A stretch of 64,000 bases of DNA from Erythrophleum ivorense (Eukaryota > Streptophyta > Magnoliopsida > Fabales > Fabaceae). The position numbers and the translations under genes are program-made. Positions within the stretch are counted from its first letter, which is position 1. Every line of letters starts with the position of its first letter. Location: assembly GCA_026724425.1 (NCBI GenBank), contig JAIUCV010000005.1, positions 35,933,784-35,997,783 on the forward strand, in the 5' to 3' direction. Positions 62,101-64,000 of this stretch are shown one piece after another. The notes under the pieces are model-generated. The model was not told where the DNA came from and searched no databases. It saw nothing but the letters and a program-made list of their open reading frames with translations.

Positions 62101-62259
62101 TTAAAAGTATGGATTTAAAGGTGCATTGTACTATGAAGGATGCAAGAGGGGTAAATTGCTTTAATGCAAGATGTTTGGATTTTGCTTGCTCGTTTCGTGA
62201 GGTGGAAGCCAAATAGAGTTCTTTCTCTTGATGATGATGATGATGATGATGAATTTAAA
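62101..62259 (+). other. Short unassigned stretch with a GAT microsatellite
   Basis: A TGA/GAT triplet run at 62231-62252 gives a string of aspartates in the open + frame starting at 62164. No domain was recognised, and the frame runs into the terminal repeat of the next element, so it is probably not a gene. Confidence 0.4.
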
Positions 62260-63310
62260 CTGAAGACTTTTGGTAGATTATCTATATCTTTTCGGTGCTT
62301 TCATACATCCAACCCTGAGGTTGAACAGAAGAACTTTCATGTGTCTCTTTCTTATGGGGATAGATGATAGTGATGTGAAAAAATAGGATGACTAGATAAT
62401 AAAGTAAAAATTATAAAAAAGCTCTCAATAATAAAAAATTATTTTATTGTCTGGATTCTAATTATTTTTTTATATTATGCTTGTTAACCCATTGCTTTTA
62501 ATTTTTTAAAATCATAATTAATTTCCTTAACTTAATTTTATTTTTTCAAACTCCCAAATCCCTTCAGAAACCATACTCCTCTACTTTCTTTATACAAGTT
62601 AAGTTCAAATAATTTTGGCATTAGCAAAAACACCCCAAGTGCTCCTATAGCTCCTAAAAATGTCAACATGGTCAAGGTGCCTCAAACAAACACAGCCTAA
62701 GAAACTTCTCGATCAGGATCTCTTGCTTTTGGTTCAGGCACTTAACTATTCCCCTTTGAGCTGCAAATGAAGGACTTCTGAGGAGGAGAAACTGATAGAA
62801 CCATTTTGAAGTTCATTACTGATTCTGGGTTTCAACTTCAATTTACAAACAGATGTGAGATACCTGAGGAGAGCTTCACTTCTAAAATTTCTGGACAAAA
62901 GAAAGGTAAGAACGACTTTCAAGTTCATTGTTAATTCCAGGTTTTCACCAATTTAAAAAAAAGTAGAGGGCTATGGTTTCTGAAGGGAGATTTTTTTTGG
63001 GGGAGGGAGGTTTGAGAAAATAGGAAAGTTGAGGGAATTAGTTAAAATTTTCAAAAATTAAGAGCAATGGATTAATGAATATAATATATCAAATAGTTGG
63101 GGTTAAAATGTTAATATAGTAAAATAAATTTCTTGTTACTTAGAGCTTTTTTGTAATTTTCACTTTATTATTTATTCATCTTATTTTCTTCACATCAACG
63201 TCATGTGTCACCATAGGAAAGAGATGAGAGTTTTTTTATGTAACCCCATTTTGGAGTTGCATTAAGAAAGCACTTATCTTCTATCATTGATCATACCAAA
63301 CAATTTGACA
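62260..63310. mobile_element. Long-inverted-repeat element, Mutator-like, with unique core
   Basis: The left arm (about 62260-62615) and right arm (about 62955-63310) are inverted copies over roughly 350 bases. Paired landmarks are GTGCTTTC, TCTCTTTC[TC]TATGG, GATGTGAA, AAAAAGCTCT, CCATTGCT[TC]TTAATTTTT and CCCTTCAGAAACCAT. Between them, 62616-62954 is of different composition and shows no pairing. Very long arms around a unique core fit a Mutator-like element or Pack-MULE, but the 9-bp duplication was not found. No transposase is present. Confidence 0.75.
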
Positions 63311-64000
63311 GCTTTTTAAAATAAAAAAATATAATATATAAAATTAGTGTGAATTTAATGGTAAAAAATAGTGTATATATCTTCTAAAGGTTTTATTATA
63401 AATTTTTCTATAAAGTTAAAAGGAAATAAACATGAAATATAAGATTAAATATTAGAAGAAAAAGAAAAAATATATGAAAACTCATATCTTGTATCTATCT
63501 CTTTTTAATTTTATAAACAAAATTTAAAACAAATCTCTTTAAAATATAAACTCATAGAAAAGTAATAGAAGTAGGGTAAAGTTCCCACAGTTCAAAAAGA
63601 ACAAGTTGCGGCTGAGCATATGATTCTCATGAAAACTAAAGTGAATTTCTTGTGTTATCTACAATCATGATACCCAAAATTCCTCAAACGTTCAATAGCC
63701 TAGATGATTGTCCTTACAAGCTAGCTGGTCTTTGTTTGTTGATTGGTTGTTAAGTGTTATATCTGATCATCGTCCAAACTGGTTTAAAAACAAAACGAAT
63801 TTATTAAAAGATTTACAAAAAAATTTAAGCCAATACTCTGGCTCGACTCGATATTATTCATTCATAACTCATAACGGGCCAGAGTCTGATTAAAACCGGT
63901 GCGAGTTGGCTTGGCTCTTTTTTGAAAAAACTTATTTTTTTTTTAATTTTGTTTTATCTTTTTAAAAAATATTATATATCTCTATTTTATTATTTGTTAG
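63311..64000. other. AT-rich DNA at the right edge
   Basis: No gene seen. A small patch near 63835-63920 contains CGGGCCAGAG and AACCGGTGCGAG, the kind of GC-richer phrase found at ends of plant hAT elements, but no partner is in the window. Confidence 0.3.

Overview
This window is AT-rich nuclear DNA from a flowering plant, most likely a eudicot. The evidence is one intron-containing plant transcription-factor gene of the group I WRKY class, surrounded by layered plant retrotransposons, a hAT transposon, solo LTRs and short fold-back elements. There are no prokaryotic gene clusters, CRISPR arrays or rRNA genes, and no intact tRNA gene was seen. I do not name a species.

The only gene that looks functional is a WRKY32 orthologue (25730-33360, + strand). 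It has five exons and encodes about 511 residues with two WRKYGQK/C2H2 domains. The third intron uses a GC donor, the fourth is about 4 kb, and introns 2 and 4 each carry a fold-back element. Its short promoter has a TATA box and three strict W-boxes, which suggests self- or cross-regulation by WRKY proteins.

Left arm (1-25400): a minus-strand Ty1/copia element truncated by the window edge (1-4238, with its 5' LTR and primer-binding site); a 2.76-kb Gypsy-type solo LTR with a perfect 5-bp target duplication (5755-8512); a degenerate composite repeat with a 33-bp tandem array (8925-16440); a second LTR related to the first (17620-19806); then AT-rich DNA with one fold-back element.

Right arm (33361-64000): AT-rich DNA with a copia LTR remnant, a possible tRNA-derived SINE and a 199-bp tandem duplication. 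Next is a 4.9-kb solo LTR of probable Tat/Ogre type with a perfect 5-bp duplication (38421-43339). A 16.7-kb nested structure follows: a minus-strand Sirevirus-like copia element (45096-61843) that landed in a plus-strand copia remnant and was later split by a 6.2-kb hAT transposon (52960-59122). Last is a long-inverted-repeat, Mutator-like element with a unique core (about 62260-63310).

Insertion order on the right can be read directly: copia remnant, then Sirevirus-like element, then hAT. All transposon coding regions carry stops or frameshifts, so these copies look inactive. I found no evidence of an undescribed biological system. The points most worth a second look are the GC-AG intron, the palindrome array and shared leader/splice-donor layout in the Gypsy LTRs, the nested insertions with readable target duplications, and the Pack-MULE-like element.
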